Origin: Zhengella sedimenti | GTDB lineage: Bacteria; Pseudomonadota; Alphaproteobacteria; Rhizobiales; Rhizobiaceae | Assembly: GCF_046506625.1 (NCBI RefSeq) | Contig: NZ_JBKFFP010000004.1 | Coordinates: 310,001-374,000 of the forward strand | Length of the DNA: 64,000 nt | Reading direction: 5' to 3' | Part shown: positions 7,607 through 16,524 of the stretch, piece after piece | How the letters are laid out: each line of letters starts with the position of its first letter | Position numbering within the stretch: position 1 is the first letter of the stretch | The notes under the pieces: generated by a model | Database searches by the model: none | Seen by the model: only the letters and a program-made list of their open reading frames with translations | What the model was told of the DNA's origin: nothing | Made by a program: the position numbers and the translations under genes

Positions 7607-9633
7607 CGGGTCCTCCTGAGCATCAGGTCGCCGGTGGAAAGGCACTCCGCCTCCCAGCCGGACGGCACGACCGTGGTCGAAGTCGGCTCCGTCAGGATCG
7701 CCGGCCCGCTGAGCCTCTGGCCCGCCGCAAAGCCATCCCGTGCAAGCACGGTGGCTTCGGCCGCGTTTCCGTCGATGAGGATTTCAGCCGTCGCGGGCGC
7801 CGGGCCGCTGCCTTCAGGCAGGGGTGTCGAGATGCTGGCGCCCAGGCGTGCGGTGACGCGGACGCGGTAGGAAACGACCTCGACGTCCAGACCGGCGCGC
7901 GCATAGCCGTAGTGGTTCCGGTGTTCCTCCTCGAAAAGCTGTCGCAAGGCAGAAGCGGAAGCGGTTCCGGCATCCGTCCACACTGTGAGTTCGAAGGCCT
8001 GCCCGGCATAGCGCATGTCCAGCCCGATCGCCGTCTCGCGGTCGCCTGGACCGATGCCGTGTTTTTCAGCCAGTCTGTCGGCGAGTTTCAACAGACGCGA
8101 AAGGCGCGCGGCATCGAGGCTCGTTTCATCCAGCCTGTGACGGTCGCTGTGCGTCGCGTCGATGAGCGTATCGGCGATCAGCAGGCCGAATGCGCTTGCC
8201 AATCCGGGTGCCCACGGAACGAGAACCTGCTTCATGCCCAGCAGGTCCGCCACCATCGCGGCATGGAGCGGTCCGCCGCCGCCATAGGCCACCAGGGTGA
8301 AGTCGCGCGGATCGATGCCGCGGCTGGTGGAAACCAGGCGCACGGCTGCCGCCATGTTGCTGTTCACGAGCCTCAGGACCGCGTCCGCGGCCTTTCGGGC
8401 GTCCGCATCGGTGTCCAGCGGGGTCAGCGCCGCCTCCGCCGCCGCGCGCGACAACCGGATCCGCCCCGAGAAGAACTGGTCGGGCTGGAGAAGTCCGGCT
8501 ACGACCTGCGCGTCGGTGACGGTCGGCTCCACACCGCCGCGTCCGTAACAGACCGGTCCGGGCTCGGAGCCCGCGCTTTCCGGTCCGACCGCAAGCAATC
8601 CGCCCTCATCGATCCGAGCGATGGAGCCGCCGCCTGCGCCGATGGTCGTCATGTCGATCGAGGCGGTGCGAAGCGGCAGACCGTCGATCCTGAGTTCGGG
8701 AACCATGCGCGGCACCAGTCCCGGCGCCATCGCGATATCGGTGCTGGTGCCGCCCATGTCGAGCGTGATGATGTCGCCGATACCGTTGCGTTGCGCGAAC
8801 CAGACGGCTGCACGCACCCCGGCCGCCGGGCCCGACATCAGCATCCGAACGGCATTGGCGCCCGCCGCCTCGGTCGGCATGACGCCGCCATTGGATTGCA
8901 TGATGTTGAGGACGCCGCGATAGCCGCGTGCCTTGAGGCTGCCATCGAGCCGCTTGAGGTAGGATTCGACGACCGGCTCCAGAAAGGCGTTGGCGACCGT
9001 CGTGACCGTGCGCTCATACTCGCGGAATTCGGGCGAAACCTCGTGGCTGGCCGACACCGCGACATGCGGTGCCCGCTCCCGGATCATCTGTGCCACCGCC
9101 CGTTCATGGGCCGGATTGCGGTAGGCATGAAGCAGGCTGACCGCAATTGCCGCTGCCCCCTTCTCCAGCAGGATCTCGGTTTCGCGCCATGCGGCCTCGA
9201 GATCGAGGGGCACGATCACATGGCCGTCGGCGCCCATCCGCTCCGGCACTTCGCCGATCATGCTGCGCCGGATCGGTGGCGGATTGCGGCGGTACTGCAT
9301 GTCATAGATGCCGTGGTCGCGGTCGCCGCGACCGACGATGACAACATCCCGGAAACCCGCCGTCGTCAGAAGCCCGACCGCCGCGCCCTTGCGCGTGATC
9401 AGCGCATTGGTGGCCACCGTCGAGCCATGCGTGATCCCGCCGGCCTGTTCGAGCGGAAGCCCCGCATCGCCGATCACGGTCAGCACGGCCTCGTGGATGG
9501 CCGCCGGCGTCGAAGGCGTCTTGCCCGTATGCAGGCGCCCCTCGCCGTCCGCCCAGACGAGATCGGTGAATGTTCCGCCAATTTCCACGCCGATGCGGCT
9601 GGCGCCGCCCGATGTGCCCGTTTCCCGGTTCAT
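7603..9633 (-). CDS. hyuA: Hydantoinase A / 5-oxoprolinase A subunit family protein
   Basis: The protein has 676 residues and begins, after a short variable leader, with the ATPase-like GVEIGGTFTD (19-24), then THGSTVATNALI, LTTAGFRDV and DMGGTSTDIA, all diagnostic of HyuA. This is the nucleotide-binding, actin-like-fold subunit that phosphorylates the cyclic amide carbonyl; HyuB completes ring opening. The ATG at 9633 follows GAGGAC. It is 57 bp downstream of livG-type gene 9691-10428 and overlaps hyuB by four bases. The family also contains acetone and acetophenone carboxylases, so the reaction may be a carboxylation, but the peptidase and amidase neighbours favour a cyclic amide. Confidence 0.92.
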   Translation of the reverse strand: MNRETGTSGGASRIGVEIGGTFTDLVWADGEGRLHTGKTPSTPAAIHEAVLTVIGDAGLPLEQAGGITHGSTVATNALITRKGAAVGLLTTAGFRDVVIVGRGDRDHGIYDMQYRRNPPPIRRSMIGEVPERMGADGHVIVPLDLEAAWRETEILLEKGAAAIAVSLLHAYRNPAHERAVAQMIRERAPHVAVSASHEVSPEFREYERTVTTVANAFLEPVVESYLKRLDGSLKARGYRGVLNIMQSNGGVMPTEAAGANAVRMLMSGPAAGVRAAVWFAQRNGIGDIITLDMGGTSTDIAMAPGLVPRMVPELRIDGLPLRTASIDMTTIGAGGGSIARIDEGGLLAVGPESAGSEPGPVCYGRGGVEPTVTDAQVVAGLLQPDQFFSGRIRLSRAAAEAALTPLDTDADARKAADAVLRLVNSNMAAAVRLVSTSRGIDPRDFTLVAYGGGGPLHAAMVADLLGMKQVLVPWAPGLASAFGLLIADTLIDATHSDRHRLDETSLDAARLSRLLKLADRLAEKHGIGPGDRETAIGLDMRYAGQAFELTVWTDAGTASASALRQLFEEEHRNHYGYARAGLDVEVVSYRVRVTARLGASISTPLPEGSGPAPATAEILIDGNAAEATVLARDGFAAGQRLSGPAILTEPTSTTVVPSGWEAECLSTGDLMLRRTR

Positions 9634-9690
9634 TGCACTCGTCCTCGATGGCGACAGGCCGGCCCGGACGCGCTGGCCCGCGGCAAGGGA

Positions 9691-10428
9691 TCAGTTGTCC
9701 GTGTTTTCAAGCGGCTCACCCAGATAGGCGGCCACGACCTTCGGATCCGACACCACTTCCTGCGGTGTGCCCTCGGCGATCTTGCTGCCCGCATCGATGA
9801 CAAGGATCCGGTCGCAGATGCTGGTGACAGCCTTCATGTCGTGTTCGACGAGCCACACCGTCGTGCCCCGGTCACGCACCTTGCGCAGGCAGTTGACCAT
9901 TTCCGCCGTCTCCGTCGGATTGAGCCCCGCACAGGGTTCGTCGGCCAGCAGCAGGGATGGCCGCGTGGCGAAGGCGCGCGCGACTTCCAGCTTGCGCAGC
10001 GCGCCCATGGTCAGACCCTCGGCTGTGCGGTCGGCAAGCTCGCCGAGGCCCGCAATAGCCAGCGCCTCCTCGACGGTCGCTTCGGCGTCATGGGTTTCCG
10101 GCCGGCCGAACATCGCGCCGATCGCCACGTTCTCGCGCACCGTCAGCGCCGGGAAAGGCTTTGAAATCTGGAAGGCACGGGCGATGCCCGCCTGGTTGCG
10201 CTTGTAGGTGGGCAGCCCGGAAATGTCCTCGCCCTTGAACCGGATTTCGCCCGCCGTGAGGGGGTAATACCCGGTTATCAGGTTGAACAGTGTCGACTTC
10301 CCCGCGCCGTTCGGACCGATGAGGCCGAAGATGGCATTCTCCGGGATCTCGAAATCCACGTTCTGGATGGCGGTAAGGCCGGCGAATGATTTGGTCACGC
10401 CCCGGCCCGACAGGATGATCCCGCTCAT
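9691..10428 (-). CDS. ABC transporter ATP-binding protein, LivG type
   Basis: The 245 residues carry Walker A GPNGAGKSTL, the signature region in LTMGALRKLEVARAFA, Walker B LLLADEPCAGL and the H-loop LVEHDMKAV. The LivG branch is shown by the NLITGYYPL region after Walker A and the conserved C-terminal YLGEPLENTDN. It overlaps the LivM-type permease by four bases (ATGA at 10425-10428). With the LivF-type ATPase at the head of the operon it powers import. The signature is less canonical than LSGGQ, which is common in LivG proteins. Confidence 0.92.
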   Translation of the reverse strand: MSGIILSGRGVTKSFAGLTAIQNVDFEIPENAIFGLIGPNGAGKSTLFNLITGYYPLTAGEIRFKGEDISGLPTYKRNQAGIARAFQISKPFPALTVRENVAIGAMFGRPETHDAEATVEEALAIAGLGELADRTAEGLTMGALRKLEVARAFATRPSLLLADEPCAGLNPTETAEMVNCLRKVRDRGTTVWLVEHDMKAVTSICDRILVIDAGSKIAEGTPQEVVSDPKVVAAYLGEPLENTDN

Positions 10429-11405
10429 GTCTGTGCCTCCGCTTCACGATCCTTGCCGGCCGCCGAGGTTTGGCGCCATGCCCGCAACGCGCCGATGACA
10501 CCGCCGGGCATGAGCAGGATGATGACCACGACCATGGCTCCGGTGATCAGCAGATGGATGTCGAGAAAGCGCGACAGGAGAACCTGGGTAATGAACAGCA
10601 TGATGGCCGTGCCGATGATGGGACCGAAAAGGGTTCCGATGCCGCCGATCAGGCAGAAGACGATCATGTTCAATGAAAAATCGAGGCGGAATACGGTGTA
10701 GGTGGTGAAGTAGCCCACGCTGTAGGCATAGACGGCGCCGAGAATCCCCACCAGCATGGCCGAAAGCACGAAGGCGGCGATCTTGTAGCGTTCGGTCGCC
10801 ACGCCCAGCATCATCGCGGTTTCCTCGTCCTCGCGGATGGAAAGCAGCGCATGGCCGAAACGTGACTTGCGGACCATCATCGCGATGATGACGCAGATCA
10901 GGAGAAGCCCGCCGAAGACATAGTAGAAGAAGTCCTCCGGCGCCATTCCGTCGAGCGCCGGCGGCGGCAGGAACACGCCGACACCGCCCTGGAACCAGCT
11001 CACATTGTTGACGAGTTCGCCGACGACCTGGCTGACGCCCAGCATGGCGATGGCGAAATAGATGCCGCGCAGGCGCAGGATCGGATAGGCAATGATCACG
11101 GCGAAAACGCCGCACAGGACGCCTGCGAAGAGAACCGGAACCAGGATCGCCCATGGCCCGGATCCGAACGGTCCGGCTTGCTGGACGAAGTGGGCGGCGG
11201 CGAAGGCCCCCATGCCGATGAAGACGGTGTGGCCGAAACTCCAGTAGCCGGAGAAGCCGCCAAGGATGTTCCACGCCACCGCCAGCGCGGCGGAGAAGAA
11301 GAACAGTTGCAGGACGCGGGTATAGAACGGACCGATCCACAACGGCAGGACGAGCGCGGCGATCACGACCGCCACGGCGGCGGCAAGGGCAAGTCCCTGC
11401 TTCAT
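10425..11405 (-). CDS. ABC transporter permease, LivM type
   Basis: ATG 11405 overlaps the LivH-type stop by four bases and gives 326 residues; the much longer open frame upstream is a shadow of livH. It has about eight to nine membrane helices. The family-specific stretch SGYWSFGHTVFIGMGAFAA lies near the N-terminus, the EAA-like loop is in SIREDEETAMMLGV, and the C-terminal SLNMIVFCLIGGIGTLFGP matches LivM. It forms the heteromeric channel with LivH. Spacing shows tight translational coupling with both neighbours. Confidence 0.92.
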   Translation of the reverse strand: MKQGLALAAAVAVVIAALVLPLWIGPFYTRVLQLFFFSAALAVAWNILGGFSGYWSFGHTVFIGMGAFAAAHFVQQAGPFGSGPWAILVPVLFAGVLCGVFAVIIAYPILRLRGIYFAIAMLGVSQVVGELVNNVSWFQGGVGVFLPPPALDGMAPEDFFYYVFGGLLLICVIIAMMVRKSRFGHALLSIREDEETAMMLGVATERYKIAAFVLSAMLVGILGAVYAYSVGYFTTYTVFRLDFSLNMIVFCLIGGIGTLFGPIIGTAIMLFITQVLLSRFLDIHLLITGAMVVVIILLMPGGVIGALRAWRQTSAAGKDREAEAQT

Positions 11406-12280
11406 CGACTTTCTCCAAATGCGTTTCCAAGCAGCCCGTTCGGCCGCACAAGGAGCATCAGCACCAGGACCAGGAACATCGCCGCCTGTGTCAGCGCGGG
11501 GCCGACATATTGCGCGGTATAGGCGTTGATCAGCCCGAGCAGCAGGCCGCCGACCAGCGCGCCGGCCGGGCTTCCGATGCCGCCCAGCACGACGACGATG
11601 AAGGCGTTGAGCGTCCAGGCCACCTCGCTGGTGGCGGTAAAGGGCTGAACGATGCCGATGATGGCGCCCGATGCGCCTGCCATCGCCGCGCCAAGGCCGA
11701 ATGTCAGCCCGTGCAGGTTGCGCGTGTTCAAACCCGACAGTTCCGCTGCGAGCGGTTGCTGCGCCGTGGCACGGATCGCCCGTCCGAAATGGGTCCGGGC
11801 AAGCACAAGGGCCAGGACCGATAGCAGCACCAGGCTGGCGCCCAGCGCCACGATCCGCACGAGGTCGATCCGCAGGTCGCCGAGCGTCAGGCTCGAAAAG
11901 CTGTAAGTGGGCGTGATCGTATGCACATCCGGGCCGAAGACGATCTGCAGCACGTTGCGCGCCATCATCGCCACGCCGAAGGTGACGACCAGCGATGCAA
12001 CCAGCGAGGCACGCGAAATCGCCCACTGGATGATCGTGCGCTGATAGGCATAGCCGACGGCGAACAGGACCGCGCCGATCGGGATTATGGCGATCAGCGG
12101 ATCGATACCGAGCTTGGTGAACAGGACGAGCGCGCCATAGGCCCCCGCGATGACGAAGATGCCATGCGTCAGGTTGACGATGCCGAGCACGCCGAACACC
12201 AGCGAGAAACCGACGGCGGCAAGCGAATAGATCCCGCCGAGCACGAGGCCGTTCAGGGTCGTCTGCAAGAAAAGGTTCAT
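11402..12280 (-). CDS. ABC transporter permease, LivH type
   Basis: The 292 residues begin MNLFLQTTLNGLVLGGIYSL, the typical LivH start, with NLTHGIFVIAGAYGA in the first third and the C-terminal LGGIGSPAGALVGGLLLGL. About eight membrane helices are predictable. It is 16 bp downstream of the CE4 hydrolase gene and overlaps livM by four bases. Liv-type systems carry branched-chain amino acids but also amides, urea and aromatic acids. The neighbouring hydrolases suggest an amide or acylated amino-acid compound rather than leucine. Confidence 0.92.
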   Translation of the reverse strand: MNLFLQTTLNGLVLGGIYSLAAVGFSLVFGVLGIVNLTHGIFVIAGAYGALVLFTKLGIDPLIAIIPIGAVLFAVGYAYQRTIIQWAISRASLVASLVVTFGVAMMARNVLQIVFGPDVHTITPTYSFSSLTLGDLRIDLVRIVALGASLVLLSVLALVLARTHFGRAIRATAQQPLAAELSGLNTRNLHGLTFGLGAAMAGASGAIIGIVQPFTATSEVAWTLNAFIVVVLGGIGSPAGALVGGLLLGLINAYTAQYVGPALTQAAMFLVLVLMLLVRPNGLLGNAFGESR

Positions 12281-12296
12281 CGCGGCGCGCTCTCTG

Positions 12297-13127
12297 CTAG
12301 CCTTTTTCGCCGGCAGCCCACACCCGGGCCACCTCTTCGCCTGTCGCGAACCAGACGCCGGGATGGCGGCGGATGAAGGCGATGTATTCCCGTAGCATGG
12401 CCAGCCGCGACGGCCGCCCGATGATCTGCGGATGCATGACGATGTTGACCAGCCCGCCCCAGCGGTAGATCTCGGTGAATTCCTCTTTCCAGATGCTCAG
12501 GATGTGCTGGTTGGTGTGGATCGGCCGCGGCGACTGGATGGCGAACAGCGCGTAGGGTGCGTCGTCGAGGCTCCAGTGCCAGGGCAGTTCCACCGGACCT
12601 CGCCCGCCATCGGCAAGCACATGGCGGTAGGGGCTGATCTGGTCCATGAGCGAACTGTCGTAGTCGAAGCCGTATTCCTGCAGCAGGCCGATCATGTTCT
12701 CCGACGTCTCGCCCGCCGGCGAGCGATAGCCCTTCGGCTTGACACCGACGGTCTTCTTCAGCGCCTCCAGCCCCTTTTCCAGCGCCTCGCGCTCCTTGTC
12801 GGGATAATCCGGATCGATCCATTCGTGCAGATAGCCGTGATGGCCGATCTCGTGGCCGTCCGCGGCAATGGCCTCCATGCGGTCGGTGTATTTCTCCGCT
12901 GTCCATCCGGGGACGAAGAAGGTGGCCTTCAGGTCCTCCTCGCGCAACAGTTCCAGGATCTTGGGCACGCCGGTCTTCGCGCCGTAGATGCCCTGCGAAA
13001 GCACGCCGGGGCGGCGGGCGTTGTCGGGGTTGCGCGACAGCCACAGCGTCTCGGCGTCGAAATCGAAGGTCAGCATCACGGCGCAACGCGCACCATCCTG
13101 CCATTTCACCGGGGTCATGTCGTCCAT
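12297..13127 (-). CDS. Polysaccharide-deacetylase-fold (CE4/NodB) hydrolase; cyclic imidase or allantoinase-like candidate
   Basis: The start at 13127 is chosen because AAGGAG (13135-13140) lies 7 bases ahead of it; a TTG at 13142 would precede that ribosome-binding site. The 276-residue protein shows the NodB pattern: MLTFDFDAET (D22, D24), the metal pair H97-GYL-H101 in GHHGYLHEW, and RSPAGE. Its layout fits the HpPgdA/PuuE group of CE4 proteins, which includes peptidoglycan deacetylases but also allantoinase and the cyclic imide hydrolase of Pseudomonas putida. There is no signal peptide, so a cytoplasmic small-molecule amidase is more likely than a cell-wall enzyme. It sits between an N-acyl hydrolase and the importer genes. 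Confidence 0.83.
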   Translation of the reverse strand: MDDMTPVKWQDGARCAVMLTFDFDAETLWLSRNPDNARRPGVLSQGIYGAKTGVPKILELLREEDLKATFFVPGWTAEKYTDRMEAIAADGHEIGHHGYLHEWIDPDYPDKEREALEKGLEALKKTVGVKPKGYRSPAGETSENMIGLLQEYGFDYDSSLMDQISPYRHVLADGGRGPVELPWHWSLDDAPYALFAIQSPRPIHTNQHILSIWKEEFTEIYRWGGLVNIVMHPQIIGRPSRLAMLREYIAFIRRHPGVWFATGEEVARVWAAGEKG

Positions 13128-13138
13128 CTGGTTCTCCT

Positions 13139-14284
13139 TCAATGCGTGCCGGGCCGGCTGCCGCCGGCATGAAGTGGAAATGACTGGAACGGTGCCTCGC
13201 AGGGCGGGCCGTCGGTGACATGGAGCACACGGTCGTCCAGGTCGATGAGAATGGCCGCCACCGTGATGACCCGCTTTTCCGCCGGCAAGGCCGTGTCGGC
13301 ATGGCGGCAGATCGCCGCCGGAGCGGAAAAGTGGTCGCGCAGCCCTTCCTCGATCACGCCCCGGTCGATCCGGCCGGTGTGCCGGCGCAGGAAACGCTCC
13401 ATGCGCGGCCCGCGATAGAGCGTGTTCGGCGCGATCCGTTCCATCTGCGATGTCGTGCGCGTTTCCTTCACAAGGTGATTGGCGTGCACGACGATACCGT
13501 CCACCGGCGAGAGATAGGAGCAGTATTCCGGGGTCGCCTCGATATCCAGGATTTCACCGTCGCTGTGGCCCAGCAGGAAGTTGCTGGATGCGGTGCGGTC
13601 GGTCTGGACGACCGGCATGAGCGCCTGGTCGAAACGCCAGGCATCGAGGATTTCCTTGCAGCGCACGTGAAACGGCTTGCGCATCCCCGTGGTACCGTCG
13701 CGCGGCGTGACGAGGCCGTTGACGCAAAGGCCGATTCCGGCGGCGTTCACGCCCATCTTGGAGCCGACGATTCCCGCTTCGCTGAAACCGATGAAATCGG
13801 GTTTACCCTCATCGGGCGAGGAAGCGCGCCGCACCCGCTGGACAAAGGTCCGCCCGCGGACCTTCTCAAGCCAGTCCCAGTTCTGGCAAAGCAGCGTATG
13901 ACCGTTCGCACTGGCTTCGGGCATCACGCCGAACGACGTGCAGCCCTCCTGTTCGAGACGCGTATTGGCCGCCTTTGCCTCGGTTCCGAACGCCAGGTAG
14001 GTGATTTCGTAGCGGGCGTTCAGCATCGCGATCTCGGTGGCCGAAACGCCCGCCGCACCGGCTATCGCCGCCATTTCCTCGGCATATTCGCCATTGTCGT
14101 GCCGGATGAAATCGAGCCAGCCCTCGCTCTGCGCCAGAACGGTGCTGCGGTCGGCGCCGGCAGCCTCGAAGCGGGCGAGATAGGTCTCGATGTTGTCCCG
14201 GATCGCCTCCGCCAGCGTCGTGCCATGAACCGTGCCGCGCTCCCGCGGGTCGGGACCGAGTTCGAGAAGCGGAAGGGCTGCCAT
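13139..14284 (-). CDS. C45 family peptidase / acyl-CoA:6-aminopenicillanate acyltransferase-like N-acyl hydrolase
   Basis: The 381-residue Ntn-hydrolase has the self-processing junction EG-CTSFG with the predicted nucleophile C115, followed by LLCQNWDW, the C45 signature. Family members cleave themselves before the cysteine and then hydrolyse or transfer acyl groups of N-acyl amino acids, peptides or penicillins. No signal peptide is present, so it is cytoplasmic. The stop codon lies in the ribosome-binding site of the CE4 gene, which indicates coupling. It is the first enzyme gene after the binding protein. A role in removing an acyl group from the imported compound is inferred. Confidence 0.87.
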   Translation of the reverse strand: MAALPLLELGPDPRERGTVHGTTLAEAIRDNIETYLARFEAAGADRSTVLAQSEGWLDFIRHDNGEYAEEMAAIAGAAGVSATEIAMLNARYEITYLAFGTEAKAANTRLEQEGCTSFGVMPEASANGHTLLCQNWDWLEKVRGRTFVQRVRRASSPDEGKPDFIGFSEAGIVGSKMGVNAAGIGLCVNGLVTPRDGTTGMRKPFHVRCKEILDAWRFDQALMPVVQTDRTASSNFLLGHSDGEILDIEATPEYCSYLSPVDGIVVHANHLVKETRTTSQMERIAPNTLYRGPRMERFLRRHTGRIDRGVIEEGLRDHFSAPAAICRHADTALPAEKRVITVAAILIDLDDRVLHVTDGPPCEAPFQSFPLHAGGSRPGTH

Positions 14285-14326
14285 TCAGTGACTCCGGTCT
14301 GGTTGCGTGATGACGCATCAGGCTTG

Positions 14327-14352
14327 CCGGTCCGGCTCTCATGCCGGACCGG
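14327..14352 (-). promoter_or_regulatory. Intra-operon stem-loop after the binding-protein gene
   Basis: A perfect 10-bp stem (CCGGTCCGGC / GCCGGACCGG) with a 6-base loop lies in the 100-bp gap between the binding-protein stop (14385) and the C45 gene. No T-run follows on the minus strand, so it is probably an mRNA 3'-end stabiliser or partial terminator. That would keep the binding protein in excess over the downstream genes. Confidence 0.6.
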
Positions 14353-14384
14353 ATTTCATTTCTGGGAATGAATGGAAGGAGCGG

Positions 14385-15608
14385 TCAGGCCCGCTCTTTC
14401 CAGGTCGGAGCCGGATAGACCGGCGCCGCCGAGGCCCCGTCCGGCGGGGCGATCACTTCCAGTTCGCCATTCTGCCGCTGGATCAGCAGCGGGCCGAGCA
14501 GCGAGGCATCGCCATCGCCGTCATCGGTGAAGCGGATCCGTCCGTAGAAGCACTCGAAGTCGATGGCCGCCAGGGCATCGCGCACCGCGTCGCGGTCGAG
14601 CGAGCCGGCGCGCCGCACCGCCTCGACATAGGTGACGATGCAGGCCGCGCCGCTGGCCATGTGGTAGGTCAGTTCACGGCCGAAATTGGCGCGGAAATAC
14701 TTGGCGAAGTCACCGGCCGAGCCGAAATAGTCACCGGAATAAGGTGCCCGTTCCGTCCAGTAGGCCTGCGTGACCACACCGTTGGCGTAGTTGCCCAGCG
14801 CGTCCTTGTAGGCGGTCGTCTGCGGCCCGAGCGTCTGGTAGAGCATCGGCACGTTGGTATCGCTCGAAACCATCTGGCGTGCGATCAGGATCGACGTCTG
14901 GTCATGCGTGGTGCAGACCAGGATGTCGGGCGTGTTCTCGCGGATCGTGGTCAGGACGTTGGAAACGTCGCTGACCCCGACGGGAAGCGCGATGTAGTCG
15001 AGCACCGTGATGCCCGCTTCCTCGAGGCTGGCGCGCGCGCCCTTGGCCTGGAATTCGGAGAAGGCGTCGTTGGTGTACATGATCGACACGCTCTTCACCT
15101 TCGGCTCGAGGCTGGTGAACATGTTGACCGAGGACACGAACTGCCGCGAGGCGCGCGGGAAGATGCCGAAGACGCGCTTGCGTCCCTGGGTGAAGATCAG
15201 GTCAGAGCCGCCGCCGGCCTGGACCATGATGCGCCCGGCCGCTTCCGTGATCGAACAGGTCGGCAGAACGATGTTGGAGCCGAAGGAGCCGAGGAAGAAA
15301 TCGACGCCTTCATCGACCTGGCGCTGGATGAGCGTCGTCGCGCGCGACGGATCGGAGGCATCGTCGAACAGGTTCAGGGCGAGCTTGTAGGTATTGCCGC
15401 CGACCTCGATGCCACCCTTTTCCTCGTTGATGTATTTCACCGCGCACTGGTAACCCTGGAGCACGTTCAGGCCGGTTTCGGCCGCCGCGCCGCTCATCGG
15501 AACGGAGCCGCCGAAGGTGATGGTGTTCTCCTGGCCGAACGCGATGGAAGGCGCGGCGCCGGCCAGCACGAGGGCGCCTGAGCCTTGTAGGAATGTCCTT
15601 CTCTTCAT
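14385..15608 (-). CDS. ABC transporter substrate-binding protein, Peripla_BP_6 (LivJ-like), Tat-type signal
   Basis: ATG 15608 follows AAGGAGAGAGAAG and gives 407 residues; the longer upstream frame is a shadow of the ATPase gene. The leader MKRRTFLQGSGALVLAGAAP has a twin-arginine R-R-T-F-L motif and a hydrophobic core ending near AFGQ, so export by Tat or Sec to the periplasm is expected. The mature part starts with TFGGSVPMSGAAAETG, the LivJ-family first strand and loop, followed by the DDASDPSRATTL hinge region. It captures the substrate for the LivHMGF-type complex. The ligand cannot be named from sequence. Confidence 0.92.
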   Translation of the reverse strand: MKRRTFLQGSGALVLAGAAPSIAFGQENTITFGGSVPMSGAAAETGLNVLQGYQCAVKYINEEKGGIEVGGNTYKLALNLFDDASDPSRATTLIQRQVDEGVDFFLGSFGSNIVLPTCSITEAAGRIMVQAGGGSDLIFTQGRKRVFGIFPRASRQFVSSVNMFTSLEPKVKSVSIMYTNDAFSEFQAKGARASLEEAGITVLDYIALPVGVSDVSNVLTTIRENTPDILVCTTHDQTSILIARQMVSSDTNVPMLYQTLGPQTTAYKDALGNYANGVVTQAYWTERAPYSGDYFGSAGDFAKYFRANFGRELTYHMASGAACIVTYVEAVRRAGSLDRDAVRDALAAIDFECFYGRIRFTDDGDGDASLLGPLLIQRQNGELEVIAPPDGASAAPVYPAPTWKERA

Positions 15609-15636
15609 CTTCTCTCTCCTTTTGGGTTTGCCGGCT

Positions 15637-16395
15637 TCAGGCCAGCCCCAGATAGACTTCCTTGACCTTGGGATCGTTGAGCAGCGCCCGACCTTCCCCG
15701 GTTTGCACCACCCTGCCCTTTTCCAGGACATAGGCGTGATTGGCGATCATCAGCGTGTGATGGACATTCTGCTCGACCAGCAGGACGCTGATGCCTTCCT
15801 CGTTGAGCTTGCGCACCAGCGAAAAGATCTGCGCGACCAGGATCGGGCTCAGACCCAGCGACGGCTCGTCCAGGATCAGGATGCGCGGCCGGGTCATGAG
15901 GCCGCGCCCGATGGCGAGCATCTGCTGCTCGCCGCCCGACAGCGAGCCGGCATTCTGGCCCTGCCTGTCCCTCAGCCGGGGAAAAAGCGCGAACACATGG
16001 TCGAGATTCTGCTGGCAATGGGCACGGGCCCGGCGGACATGGCCGCTGAGCAGGAGGTTCTCGCGCACGGTCATGTGCTGGAAGACAAGGCGGCCTTCCG
16101 GAACCAGCGCGATCCCGAGTTCGACGACCTGATGCGCCGGCAGGCCGGTAATGTCCTGCCCGTCGAAAATGATTTTCCCGGCACGCGGCCGCAGCGCACC
16201 GGCGATCATCTTCACGCTGGTCGACTTGCCCGCGCCGTTGCCGCCGATCAGCGCCGCGATCTCGCCCTTGGGCAGTTCCAGGGAGCAGTCATTGACTGCC
16301 GTCACGCCGGAATAGTCGTATGCAAGGCCGGTCACCTTCAGCAAGGCCTGGCCGGAGGCATCCGCTTGAGTTTTCCGTTCCGGTAAGGCAGACAT
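15637..16395 (-). CDS. ABC transporter ATP-binding protein, LivF type
   Basis: ATG 16395 follows GGGAGAAAGC; the open frame further upstream runs into the promoter. The 252 residues include Walker A GGNGAGKSTSVKMIAG, signature LSGGEQQMLAIGRGL, Walker B ILILDEPSLGLSP and the LivF-type end NDPKVKEVYLGLA. This is the first gene of the eleven-gene minus-strand operon, 28 bp before the binding-protein gene. Its leader contains the IclR-type inverted repeat at 16412-16428. The unusual N-terminal extension of about 16 polar residues has no recognised function. Confidence 0.92.
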   Translation of the reverse strand: MSALPERKTQADASGQALLKVTGLAYDYSGVTAVNDCSLELPKGEIAALIGGNGAGKSTSVKMIAGALRPRAGKIIFDGQDITGLPAHQVVELGIALVPEGRLVFQHMTVRENLLLSGHVRRARAHCQQNLDHVFALFPRLRDRQGQNAGSLSGGEQQMLAIGRGLMTRPRILILDEPSLGLSPILVAQIFSLVRKLNEEGISVLLVEQNVHHTLMIANHAYVLEKGRVVQTGEGRALLNDPKVKEVYLGLA

Positions 16396-16411
16396 GCTTT
16401 CTCCCAAGAGC

Positions 16412-16428
16412 GTATTGCATAGCGATAC
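16412..16428. promoter_or_regulatory. Predicted IclR operator, site A (GTATTGCATAGCGATAC)
   Basis: The 17-bp inverted repeat TATTGC-N3-GCGATA sits between the predicted promoter and the ATG of the livF-type gene. The same element occurs at 17437-17453 in the divergent promoter. Both lie 16-17 bases past the -10 box, where a bound repressor would block elongation or open-complex clearance. Confidence 0.65.
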
Positions 16429-16445
16429 GTTCGCACCGTAATTAA

Positions 16446-16475
16446 AGTCTATGCACCCCTGTTCCTTCGTGTCAA
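16446..16475 (-). promoter_or_regulatory. Predicted sigma70-type promoter of the import/catabolic operon
   Basis: On the minus strand TTGACA (16475-16470) and TAGACT (16451-16446) are 18 bases apart. The expected start is near 16439, just upstream of operator site A. The -35 box is a perfect match; the -10 box matches four of six. Confidence 0.5.
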
Positions 16476-16524
16476 GGCATCTCCGGCGTGCCATGACCAA
16501 AGGCCACCGACGCGCGCGCCACGA

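Noticed and set aside
13128..13142. TTG at 13142 as start of the CE4 hydrolase
   Set aside because: The AAGGAG ribosome-binding site lies after it and is well spaced for ATG 13127.
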